Source: Hymenoscyphus infarciens (lineage: Eukaryota; Ascomycota; Leotiomycetes; Helotiales; Helotiaceae). From it: 18,049 nucleotides of DNA. Where the stretch lies: the NCBI GenBank assembly GCA_001414345.1, contig LLCB01000599.1:1-18049 (forward strand), in the 5' to 3' direction. Below are positions 1 through 9,500 of this stretch, piece by piece. Each line of letters begins with the position of its first letter. The first letter of the stretch is position 1. Under the pieces are notes generated by a model. That model did no database searches. It saw only the letters and a list, made by a program, of their open reading frames with translations, and was not told the origin of the DNA. A program made the position numbers and the translations under genes.

Positions 1-164
1 TATTATTATAACTTTATACTACTCTAGTCTAAAAACTTATAATAAAAGTTATACTTTTTATAAGTTACTTAGAATAGTATATAACTAGCTACTATATCTA
101 GAAAAGGTGAAAGCTATAGTACCTTTAAGATTAGAGTTAGGGTTAGAGTTAGAGCTAGAGTAAG

Positions 165-328
165 GTAGAATTATTAGTAAGTAGAACTATATAACTTTAA
201 ACTAATTAGATAAAATAGATATAAATATTCTATAAAGTCTATTTAAAAGCATATATATATTATAGTATAAAACCTAATATAAAGTAGTTTCTAACTATTA
301 ATCTTATACTACTTATTAGATAGTAGAA
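165..328. repeat. Diverged direct repeat, copy 1
   Basis: This segment aligns with 527-690 at an offset of about 361 bases. Landmarks in common are TAAAATAGAT (211 and 572), a TATAGTATAAAA core, and a TAGTAG/GTAGTG end (about 321 and 681). Most differences are C/T or G/A. It may be half of a tandem duplication or the end of an unrecognisable mobile element. Confidence 0.6.
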
Positions 329-526
329 GATATATACTATACTAACTCCTAAAACTAGAATAATATATATAAAGCTTTACTTTAGTAAATATTATAATAT
401 TATTATATATTATAGTACTATTAATATTTAATTATAGTATTCTATATTTATTATTAGTTTTTATTTAGTATTAGTTATAATACACGTATTTAAAGTTAAG
501 AAAGAAGGTAGTCTTAGGAGGAAATC

Positions 527-690
527 GAGAAGGATTACTAAGTAGGAAAATATAACTCTAACCTATTAAAATAAAATAGATAGAAATTTTCTAGAAAGCC
601 TATCTTAAAGAGCGTATAATTTATAGTATAAAAGCTTATATAAAGTATTTTCTTAGTCTTAGTTTTATAGTACTTATAAGGTAGTGTAAA
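527..690. repeat. Diverged direct repeat, copy 2
   Basis: This is the partner of 165-328 in the same orientation. It keeps slightly more C and G (for example CTAGAAAGCCTATC and AGAGCGTATA), so it is the less mutated copy. Just downstream, at about 702-739, there is an imperfect inverted repeat: ACTACTCTCTCT against ATAGAGAGGTAGT. Confidence 0.6.
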
Positions 691-765
691 ACCGACCTAT
701 ACTACTCTCTCTGTTTTTAGTTTATAGAGAGGTAGTGTAACGCAAAATCTTATCGAGAATAAGAC

Positions 766-2178
766 TTAGTTCTTTTAACTTTTATATATTAAAAGGTATT
801 AAAATATAATAATAAAGATATAAAAACTAGTTAGAAGCTAGTAAAGTATATATTTTTTAAATTTCTTAATAACTAATTTATCTATATTAGATATTTAACT
901 TTTTAATTAAAGCTTTAGTTACTAACTAGTTCTTTTAACTTTTATATACTAAAAAGTATTAAAATCTAATAATAAAGATATAAAAACTAGTTAAAAGCTA
1001 GTAAATTATTTATTTTATAAATCTTTTAATAATTAATTTATATATATTAGATATTTAACTTTTTAATTAAAGCTTTAATTACTAACTAGTTCTTTTAACT
1101 TTTATATATTAAAAAGTATTAAAATCTAATAATAAAGATATAAAAACTAGTTAGAAGCTAGTAAATTATATATTTTATAATTTCTTAATAATTAATTTAT
1201 ATATATTAAATATTTATCTTTTTAATTAAAGCTTTAGTTACTAACTAGTTCTTTTAACTTTTATATATTAAAAACTATTAAAATCTAATATTAAAGATAT
1301 AAAAACTAGTTAGAAGCTAGTAGACTATATATTCTATAAATTTCTTAATAATTAATTTATATATATTAAATATTTATTTAATTAATTTAAGCTATACTTT
1401 CTACTAGTTCTTTTAACTCTTATATACTAAAAAGTATTAAAATCTATTATTAAAGATATAAAAACTAGTTAGAAGCTAGTAAACTATATATTTTTATAAT
1501 TTCTTAATAATTAATTTATATATATTAGATATTTAACTTTTTAATTAAAGCTTTAGTTATTAACTAGTTCTTTTAACTTTTATATATTAAAAAGTATTAA
1601 AAGCTAATTTTAAAGATATAAAAACTAGTTAGAAGCTAGTAAACTATATATTTTATAAATTTCTTAATAATTAATTTATATTTATTAAATATTTAACCTT
1701 TTAATTAAAGCTTTAATAACTTACTAGTTCTTTTAACTTTTATATACTAAAAACTATTAAAATCTAATTTTAAAGATATAAAAACTAGTTAGAAGCTAGT
1801 AGACTATATATTTTATAAATTTATTAATAATTAATTTATATATATTTAATATTTATCTTTTTAATTAAAGCTTTAGTTACTAACTAGTTCTTTTAACTTT
1901 TATATACTAAAAACTATTAAAATCTAATTTTAAAGATATAAAAACTAGTTAGAAGCTAGTAGACTATATATTTTATAAATTTATTAATAATTAATTTATA
2001 TATATTAAATATTTAACTTTTTAATTAAAGCTTTAGTTACTTACTAGTTCTTTTAACTTTTATATACTAAAAAGTATTAAAATCTAATATTAAAGATATA
2101 AAAACTAGTTAGAAGCTAGTAGACTATATACTTTTATAATTTCTTAATAATTAATTTATATATATTAAATATTTAATA
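766..2178. repeat. AT-rich satellite: nine tandem units of ~160 bp
   Basis: The landmark (C)TAGTTCTTTTAACTTTTATA recurs at 766, 926, 1086, 1245, 1404, 1564, 1724, 1884 and 2044, a period of 159-160 bp. There are eight full units and a ninth cut short at about 2178. Each unit also carries AAAACTAGTTAGAAGCTAGT, a small inverted repeat (ACTAG/CTAGT), and in most units an AATTAAAGCTTTA block near its end. Units starting at 1724 and 1884 are nearly identical, which suggests a recent local duplication. No coding potential is seen. The function is unknown; such arrays occur in centromeric, subtelomeric and other heterochromatin. Confidence 0.93.
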
Positions 2179-2314
2179 TAAAAAGAGTTATACATTCGTT
2201 TATATATACAAAGTAAAGCTAGATACGATACCTATCTAAATATTTCTAAAGTAAGTAGATTACGTGTTTCTATATATACTAATCTAAATAATTACTTACT
2301 CTTAAGTATACTAA

Positions 2315-2780
2315 TAAATAATCTAAAATAAATATTACGAAAAAAGTAATAATAATTAATAAATATTAGGTTTTTAGTATAAGTATCTTATAAGACTAAA
2401 TATATAATATATAACTTATATTATCTTTTTAAAAATCAACTTTATTATATTCAAAAGTTATTATATAAATTATCTTTTAATATAAAAGACTTATAATAAA
2501 ATAAGTAATCTCTTAGTATTATAAATAATTAAAATTTATTATTAAAATTATATAATTATATCTTTATTTTTAAAAAATAATAAAACTAAGTATCTTATTA
2601 GCTTTTAACTAGAAATACTATTTCACTCTAGATTAACTATTTTCTACTACTAATTTATATAATATTATTATTTATTCTTAGAAATCTAGTATTAATTAGA
2701 TTACTTAATATAATATAATAAATATAGTAGATCTTCTTAATATATTACTAATAAAATCGTCGTCTAAGTCTAATTATAAA
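2315..2780. mobile_element. Heavily mutated copy of a small TIR element (copy A)
   Basis: This aligns in the same orientation and over its whole length with 15,950-16,371. Examples are AGGTTTTTAG, AATCTCTTAG, ATAAATAATTA, TATCTTTATTTTTAA, TTCTTAGAAATC and the end block CGTCGTCTAAGTC (CGCCGCCCAAGTC in the other copy). Nearly all differences are C to T or G to A in this copy. The right end is clear at about 2780. The left end is not resolved: GATACGATA at about 2222 may belong to it. No coding capacity is visible. Confidence 0.75.
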
Positions 2781-3099
2781 CTTTCTAGCTTATAAGCTTC
2801 TTAAACTAAGAGCAAATCTAATATACCTAGAAAAGTAGTCGCTGAAATCTCTATTCTCTCTCTCTCTTCTATAAAAATATATTCTATAATAATTTCTTCT
2901 TAATTACGACTTTTACTTTAGAAAACACGTTTTAGAAGTTTAATTCTACTTCTGCTAGGCTATTCTTTCCAGGTTTAGAAATCTTCAAAGTAGTATACGG
3001 AAAACGGGTTAGAGAGTTCCACCTTTCACTTCATTATTCGCTGCTTTTCTAATAATTTATAAGATTGTTTGTTCTTATGCTAAGGGAAATTACAACTTC

Positions 3100-3561
3100 T
3101 GACAGCGTATTTAGAGCCTTAGACCAACCCACCACCTAAAACTCACTAGCTCACACCTATCAAAGCCTAGTCTAGGTATACTAGCAAAACATGAAGACAA
3201 TAAACTAAAACCATGACGAAACACCAATTGAAAAAAGGGTTACGTGAAGGATCTACTAAGCAAGAAATAGCTAGTACAGTTACTACCTTAGCCTCCTCTC
3301 CAATAGAAACCCGACAATTAACCAACAAAAGAATTCAATTCAACCCTTCTTCTTTTCCTGGTCTCGACCAAATAATCTTTTGAACAAGAATATTGTGGAT
3401 TTACGCACTTACGCAACGAAGAAAGGTCACTTGGTATAGAAAAACCCCACAGGAAGAGCTTTCTTCCTCTCCCACAGATAAAGACTTGCAATCGTAAGCC
3501 ACTCTCCCACACTCACAATCCCCAAAAACTCACAGAGAGACCAAGGTCACAAACACCAAAA
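3100..3561. other. Upstream region of the membrane-protein gene
   Basis: Normal-composition sequence begins here after the AT-rich block. From about 3540 it becomes CA-rich and G-poor, typical of a fungal leader, and ends in AAAAATGGC at the start codon at 3562. No TATA box, RNA gene or convincing ORF is visible. The short minus-strand frame at 3318-3512 has no supporting features. Confidence 0.5.
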
Positions 3562-4350
3562 ATGGCACCCGTCCCACAAGGACTCCTCCCACCCCCATGT
3601 CCACCCCCCTTCCTCTCGCCCCCGACCCTCCCAAGTGTCTTCAACCATCTCTACATCGACCCAACCCACACAAGCCCCCGAGATTCGAATCCCAACCCCA
3701 TCAACCCCTCTCACCCAACCCTCACAGTCCACCCACCAGGATACGACACCCTATCCCTCCACCCAAACCAACCAATCCATGACACCCCAACCTTCCACCC
3801 CATCAAAAACATCCATCACACCTCACACCTCAACCCAAATCACACACACCACACTCGTCTATTTCACCACAAGCACCAGACCGAGGAAAGCAACTCAAGC
3901 CACTTCCCACTAAACCTCCTCCTCCTCCCCCTCTTCATCTTTTTACTTTTAACAACAATCTACCACCTCTTCTCCTGGACCCACGGCCACGAGGAGTACA
4001 CCTCCTCCGACCCAGACTCCTTCCCGTCTTATTCCCGACAACCAAGCCACACACTCAACGAAGGATTTCGTCCCGGTTCCGTATCCGATTGGTCTTCCCT
4101 TTACTCCGACGATGAAGATGAAAAGGGAGGTAAGGGGGGAAAGAAGAAACTCGGCGGAGAAGAGTTGAATGAAAGAAGTAGATTGTTGGATAAATATAAT
4201 GGAGCTAATGCTTATGTTTTTGAGGAGGAGTGGGAGGTGGAGAGGTTTTGTAGGATGAAGGGGTATGGGGCTTGTAGTGAGGAGAGGCGGAGGTTGGAGA
4301 AGGGGTTGAGGGGCGAGGGGGTTGGAATTTTGGTTGTTTTTGATGATTGA
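3562..4350 (+). CDS. Hypothetical single-pass membrane protein, 262 aa
   Basis: I do not recognise a family. Residues 1-112 are rich in Pro, His, Asn and Thr. One strong hydrophobic segment spans about 117-136 (a run of Leu, Ile and Phe). The C-terminal half (137-262) is polar, with an acidic Ser/Asp stretch (DDEDE, about 183-187), Lys/Gly and Glu/Arg-rich parts. There is no classical N-terminal signal peptide, so the likely topology is one internal anchor with a charged tail. The start was chosen because ATG at 3562 lies in AAAAATGGC. Caution: from 3546 to about 3920 the + strand has very little G, so all three + frames stay open. The frame from 3635 to 3913 reads as a Ser/Thr/Pro-rich stretch and stops just where the hydrophobic segment begins. 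A frameshift or different start is therefore possible. The half after 3920 is the more reliable part. Confidence 0.6.
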   Translation: MAPVPQGLLPPPCPPPFLSPPTLPSVFNHLYIDPTHTSPRDSNPNPINPSHPTLTVHPPGYDTLSLHPNQPIHDTPTFHPIKNIHHTSHLNPNHTHHTRLFHHKHQTEESNSSHFPLNLLLLPLFIFLLLTTIYHLFSWTHGHEEYTSSDPDSFPSYSRQPSHTLNEGFRPGSVSDWSSLYSDDEDEKGGKGGKKKLGGEELNERSRLLDKYNGANAYVFEEEWEVERFCRMKGYGACSEERRRLEKGLRGEGVGILVVFDD

Positions 4351-4761
4351 AGGAGAATTTTTATTTTTCTGCCATGCTGGAGTTCTGGAAATGCTTGTTG
4401 GAGAGAAAGAGAAAGGGGCATAGACCATAGAGTGTAGGAATATGCGCGCAACAAAAATGGGACGCGCCCTGGAGTTTATGGATTGGATTCTGTAATTATG
4501 TCGATCGCCTCCAATGAAGAACCGCTTCAAGGGAAGAAAAGAAGCGTATCGATACAAGTGCAAGAGCTGAGTGTCTGAAGCAGAAAAAGGAAAAACACCC
4601 CATGCGCATAACCAAACAACCGCACATGCGCCAACCCTGAAACTAGACTCCCATCATATCGTATCTCAGCCAGTTCACTTCTTGGGGTACTTGTTCTTGA
4701 ACAGGTATCTAGCAACTCATTAGCATCATCACTCCACATATCAATAAAATGAGGAAACAAC
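4351..4761. other. Convergent intergenic spacer
   Basis: This spacer holds the 3' flanks of two convergent genes, the + membrane-protein gene and the - OM14-like gene. No RNA gene, repeat or further coding region is seen. The minus-strand frames that overlap here (3949-4563, 4212-4454 and 4527-4760) lack domains and lie largely antisense to the + gene or in the 3' flank. Confidence 0.5.
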
Positions 4762-5441
4762 TCACTGGCTCAGGTAGAAATCCCCCGCAGCAAACAAACC
4801 CACAACGCCCGCCCACGCACCAACAACCTTCCACGTCAACTCACCCGCAGCATACTTTCTATAAGCGCCAAATCCCAACCCAGCACTCAGTCCCACAACT
4901 GCAATGGCATTACCGATGAAGACAGGGTTGTCGCTATTCGCCTCGAAGTTGTTGGCAGCCTTCTTTCCCTTGGCTTTAGCCTCCTTTGCCTTCTTGCTGG
5001 CTTCCTTGGAGGCTCTCTCGACCTCGGCCTTGGCGCGTTCTTCGGCCGAGACGGCTTCGCGCTCGAGACGGTCGGCTTGGGTGTCGGTTTTGGTGGATTG
5101 GGAGGTGAAGTCGGAAGGGACGGTGTGGACAGATTCCGAGTCGACGTCGACGAGGGAGGAGGTGCTGATGGATTCCGTGTTTTCGATTTCGGGTGGAGGT
5201 GGGGCCCGCTTCTGTGGAGGTGTTAGATGTTAGCTGTGCAAACGGAAGGGAGCTTGATGCGCGGTGCTTTGGAAAGGGCAGCAGAATCGCAGTATCACGA
5301 AGGAGACTCAGAGCTTGTGACTGCGGTCTAGAGCTTTTGAATACAATCGTGTAGGTGGGCGTGGAGGGAGAAAAGGGGACTGGTACGTACCTCCTCAGGT
5401 GATTGCTCTGGGCCTGAAGCTGCTGCTGCTGCGTACGACAT
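4762..5441 (-). CDS. OM14-like small mitochondrial outer-membrane protein, 166 aa, two exons
   Basis: Exon 1 is 5391-5441 (17 codons, starting MSYAAAAASGP). Exon 2 is 4762-5211 (149 codons plus TGA). The 179-base intron has donor GTACGT, a GCTAAC branch site and acceptor CACAG, in phase 0. The N-terminal half is acidic and Ser/Thr-rich (ESISTSSLVDVD, VHTVPSDF). Residues about 75-105 form a Lys/Ala/Glu-rich helix. The C-terminus is a hairpin of two hydrophobic helices (about 117-137 and 147-163) joined by the loop RKYAAGELTW. From memory, this layout and the MSYAAAAA start match a Pezizomycotina family annotated with the C-terminal domain of yeast OM14, an outer-membrane protein that helps ribosome and carrier delivery to mitochondria. 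The function is inferred and was not checked by search. The gene model is well supported because both exons join in frame and the product is coherent. Confidence 0.85.
5212..5390 (-). other. Intron of the OM14-like gene
   Basis: Read on the minus strand it runs from GTACGT to CACAG, with CTAAC-type branch-point sequences (GCTAAC, TCTAAC) 10-20 bases before the acceptor. Both flanking exons are phase 0. Its length is not a multiple of three, so retention would shift the frame. Confidence 0.85.
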
Positions 5442-6559
5442 GTTGGGTAGAGAGAGAGAGGCGGCTGATAAGATTAGTATCTATGCAAGAAGCTGTTGGG
5501 TTGGATAGAAGACGTACGGCAGAGGAGGATCTGAAGTGTTGGGATTGTGCGTTAATGTTTTGGGGAAGAAAGGAGATCTTGTGCTACCCGCATGTGAAGT
5601 GACAGCTGATGTTCCAAGGTCCAAAGGCACCTAAACCTACCTGCAATTGCGGGTCTTCTCGCGTGCTCTAGAAAGTTGCGTCAGCGGCTCAACTCGCCGG
5701 CTGAACTACGGTCATCCTGATTCCACCAGATCTAGAATAAGAGAATAAAACCCCTGGAGAAAGAAATACCAACTCGCTTCCTCAGAAGACTACCTATCAA
5801 ACCTGAAGCATGAAGCTGGAGTTACCTGTAGTGCTCCTTTACGGGGTATCAACAACTTCCTCAAAAAAACCAAGCTCAGATCCAGACAGAACCAGATCTC
5901 GATCTCTGGTAGATTTATAGTCCCATGACCCAGTCTTTCTCTAAGCAGAGAACAACCCACCAATTGGAACGCAAAAACAAATTCGAGGCTAAAAGCCCGT
6001 CACAACACCAAAGATCCAATACATGACGACGACATAATAATCTCGGCCCAATCTCACCACTAACACCAACAACAGCTTGAACCAAGCAGGGGAGCATGGG
6101 AAGCATCTTTCTCCTTCATCATGTATTTTTTCAGGGTATAGACAAAAGACACCCTTCATCCCCTTGTATATTTACAAGAGAACTCGTTGTTAAATGAACT
6201 AATTACACAAACCCAGTTCTTCTTTTGCTCCCAGGAAAGAAGAGGAATTATACTTCCTACTCGTTGCCCAAACCCTAAGAAGTCCACGCAAACCAAGAAG
6301 AACTACCCATGCAGGACACAAGGACGCACCCACTTTTCGTGCCCAATTTTCCTTTCCCACCAATGCAAACTGCGATATACCAACCAGTCATCAAAGGAAA
6401 TTCATGCTCCCATACACACATAAAATATAGAGAAAAGCCCTTCGTAATATTTTCAGTAGAACAAGAAAAAAGCCTACGCGCTCGCTCTCGCTCACCTAAG
6501 CATACAAAAAAGCCCTCTCGCGCGGTTTAAAGTACAACTATCTTACAGACAACACACAT
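5442..6559. other. Intergenic region between two minus-strand genes
   Basis: This 1.1 kb must contain the promoter and leader of the OM14-like gene and the 3' end of the GYF gene. Small plus-strand frames (5399-5602, 6187-6423, 6309-6530) and one minus-strand frame (5915-6106) have no family features. No tRNA, tandem repeat or mobile-element signature was seen. Confidence 0.5.
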
Positions 6560-9500
6560 CTACTTCTTCCCCTTCTTCTTCCCTGGCACAACCTTGAAAC
6601 CCGCAGCCGGTTCGTCAACCTTAGGCGGTCCCTTCTTCGCAACCTCACTCCATCCACCTCCAGATCTCTCCCCCGCAGTCGAAAAGCTGGTTCCAGACCC
6701 AGTGTTGCTCGGCTCAACAATCCCCTTCTCAGCAAGCTTACGACGTCGCAAGAACTCCTCTGCGAATCGTCGCCCATCCATGAGTTGAGAACTACCATAT
6801 ACAGCATCAGCGATGATAGATGGTTCAGCTGGGCAATCAAGGAGCATGGAAACGAAACTATCAACTGTTGACCTGTCAGCATATATCAAACAAAAAGGGA
6901 AAGGATGATTCTTACCATCAATGCCAGAGTTCAATCCCTTGACAAGAGAGCCCTTGGCCCACTTGGTGAACTCTGCGTTTGCGGACGATGAACCGGTTGA
7001 TGCGCTCGCTGTAACACTACGAGTACCAGCAACAGGTCGTACGGCACGAGGAGCCGACGTAGTGGCAGTGACAGTGACAGTACTGCTAATAGCACGGGTC
7101 GGGGCTGGTGGTGTGCTAACAGCTGGTCCAGTTGGAACCTTGACCTTTCCACTAGCACCAACAGTAGACCAAGCAGAACCCGGTTGTGGCATAGCCGAGG
7201 TAGCCTTGCTAGCAAGATCGGCATAACGTTTACCACCAGTAGTAGTAGCAACAGGCTGTGCAGCGGCGGCAGCAGCAGCGAGCTTGTTCTTGCGCTTTTC
7301 CTCTTCGCGTTGAATATCAGCAAGAGTCTTCTTTGAAGCAGCAGAGCTGGTTGAAACTTGAGCTTTCACGGATGGCTTGGCCCAGGCAGATGGAGTGCTA
7401 CCGGTGTTGATTGGCGAAGCAGTGTTTCCCCATGTTGATGATGTTGGGAGTCCTGGAGCTGGAGCGATTGGTTGAGCGGTAAGAAGCTTCATTTCCTGAT
7501 CAAGGAGAACACGACGAGCGGCAGCAGCAGCTTCCTCAGCTTTGGCAGCCTTCTTTGCCTCCATCTCTTGAATTTCCTTCAGTGATGGTTGCTTGTGGGT
7601 TTCAATCGACTCTTTGGCCCAAGGTGCAAGAGAAGGAGCGGCACTTGTAATCTCTGGTGTCTCGGATCGAGATATCGATTCAATGTTTAAACCCTCAGGC
7701 AAAGCAGATCGGCCACGTTGAGCCATTGGTGCTGGAAGTGGAGTAGTAGATTGAGGTGGTGGAGGGAACGGCATTGGAAGGCCCGTGTTAACCTTTCCCC
7801 ATGGTGATTCAGGCTGGTTGGCGGTTGGTGAGTGTTTTGCGGATGCTGCCTTTTGAATGTGTTGAGTCAAGGAAAGTAGCTCTGGCTCAGCTGGCTCAAT
7901 TGGTGCCTCTTCCTCTTCAATTGAAGCAGGCTCTTGATACATAGATTGTGGAGGGCCAATAGGTTCATTGGAAGCAGCAGATTCAGCTTGGGCAGCTTCT
8001 TCAGCATCATGCTCCTCTCTCAATTGTTCAAATTCACGGAGTCTGGCCTTGAATCCTTGAGGATCATTTTGCTGTGATTGTTCTTTGGCAGCATCACGCT
8101 GGGTCACAGGTGGCTGTCCAAAGATGGCAGCAATCTGTTGAGCATGAGTGGAAGTTTGAGGTCCTGAAGCTACAGCGTTGAAAAGTTGGCGACCTTCGAG
8201 GCTAAGTCTGGAAAGATCTTCCTCGCGAAAAAAATCAGACGGAAGTACACCTTGTGCTTGGGCTTGTCGATTTTGATCGAAGAATCCAGACACGCCGGGT
8301 AGAGGAGGTTGCGGAGGCATTCCAATCGGAGAAGTGATGCTGCCGAAGCTTGGCTGACTTTGAAGACTGTGGGCGCTCGAGTGATGATGCAAAGCAGACG
8401 GAAGTCCACCCATCTGCATTTGCTTCATGTTGACCTGTTGCTGAGCCAAGAATTCCCTTTGACGGGCCATGAGATACTGCTCTTCCTGTTTGCGACGCTC
8501 GAGATTGTTTTGTTGTTCAGCGGTCAAAGTGGTTCCAAAGCTTGGGAAAGCACCAGCGAAAGGAGGTTGAACAGATCCTGCTTGTGGTACACTGTTTCCG
8601 GGAGCCGTTGCTGCTGGAGTGAACGAAGCGCCAGCTTGGGAGCTAGGGGTTCCGTGTGGGATGCCAATTTGTGGGACGAGGAAAGGTTCACGAGAGTTAC
8701 CAATTCTACGGATGAGCTGACCAAGTGGTTCAAACTCTGGGTCTTCAACCTTCTTTACAGAAAGATCAGCGGTAAAGAAAGACGCTTTGTACCAGTCGTG
8801 CATTTCGAGACCAGACCAAGGACCTTGAACTTGACCTTGAGGATCAAGATACACCCATCTCATTCTATCTGGCATAACCATCATGCGTTGCTGTGCGGTA
8901 GGAAGTTGGTTCGATGCTGAGTCCGAGGAAGCTTGTGATTGTTGATAGCCGGATTGAGCAGAAGGAGTTTGAGCGAAAGCGGTTGCGCTCTGGCCCTGCA
9001 TAATTTCAGATGAAGAAAATATCCCTTGACTTCTAGAAATATCCGACGAAGAGGCAAACAGGTCTTCGAAAGGATGACGCCCAGTTCGCATAGGACTATC
9101 AGTGTCACGAGATGGTGGAAAAGCATTACGGCCAATAGCACCGAAGCCACTATTTTGCCTTCCATCCCCTCCATCGGTAGAATTATCGTTGTCGTTGGAT
9201 TGCATTTGAGCTTGCATTGCGGCTGGGAATAGAGATCCAAGCTTACTTCCACGACCAGTAGTGTTGCTAGCGGAAACGTTTCCAGAATTGCTTGAACCAA
9301 ACATATTTCCAAGTCCGCTAATGCTGGGAGATGGTAGTTCACCCATAGGACCAAATAGAGAATTACCAAAAGGACCTGGGAAGCCGGACCGATTTTCACG
9401 ATCTGGAGTTCCAATTGGATTTCCACTTGTTGGCCAGCCACCCATGCCACTCAATCCGCTCAGAGATCCCATTCCACCAATTGGAGGGAATCCCTTAGAA

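Larger units (their letters stand above)
1..2950. repeat. AT-rich, RIP-like mutated repeat block (left)
   Basis: This stretch is overwhelmingly A and T, with no open frame long enough to suggest a gene. The residual C is almost always followed by T and the residual G almost always preceded by A. For example, in 1561-1680 all 8 C precede T and all 8 G follow A. This is the expected end state of repeat-induced point mutation acting on both strands. The block contains the duplication, satellite and element copy listed separately. Composition returns to normal gradually between about 2850 and 3100. Any original coding content can no longer be read. Confidence 0.9.

Noticed and set aside
131..158. 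GTTAGGGTTAGAGTTAGAG as a telomere repeat
   Set aside because: There is only one exact TTAGGG unit in degenerate AT-rich context, so no telomere array.
766..2178. Regularly spaced repeats considered as a CRISPR-like array
   Set aside because: The whole 160-bp unit is repeated with no unique spacers, in a eukaryotic genome. It is an ordinary satellite.
3679..3690. GATTCGAATCCC resembles a tRNA B box
   Set aside because: There is no A box at the right distance, no cloverleaf arms and no discriminator. It lies inside a CA-rich coding region.
3949..4563. 204-codon minus-strand frame
   Set aside because: It is antisense to the better-supported + membrane-protein ORF, has Pro/Leu-rich filler composition, and has no domain or splice support.
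8309..8920. 203-codon + strand frame (and similar frames at 8881-9450, 9460-9915 and 9518-10009)
   Set aside because: These are shadow frames of the long low-complexity GYF exon and have no features of their own.
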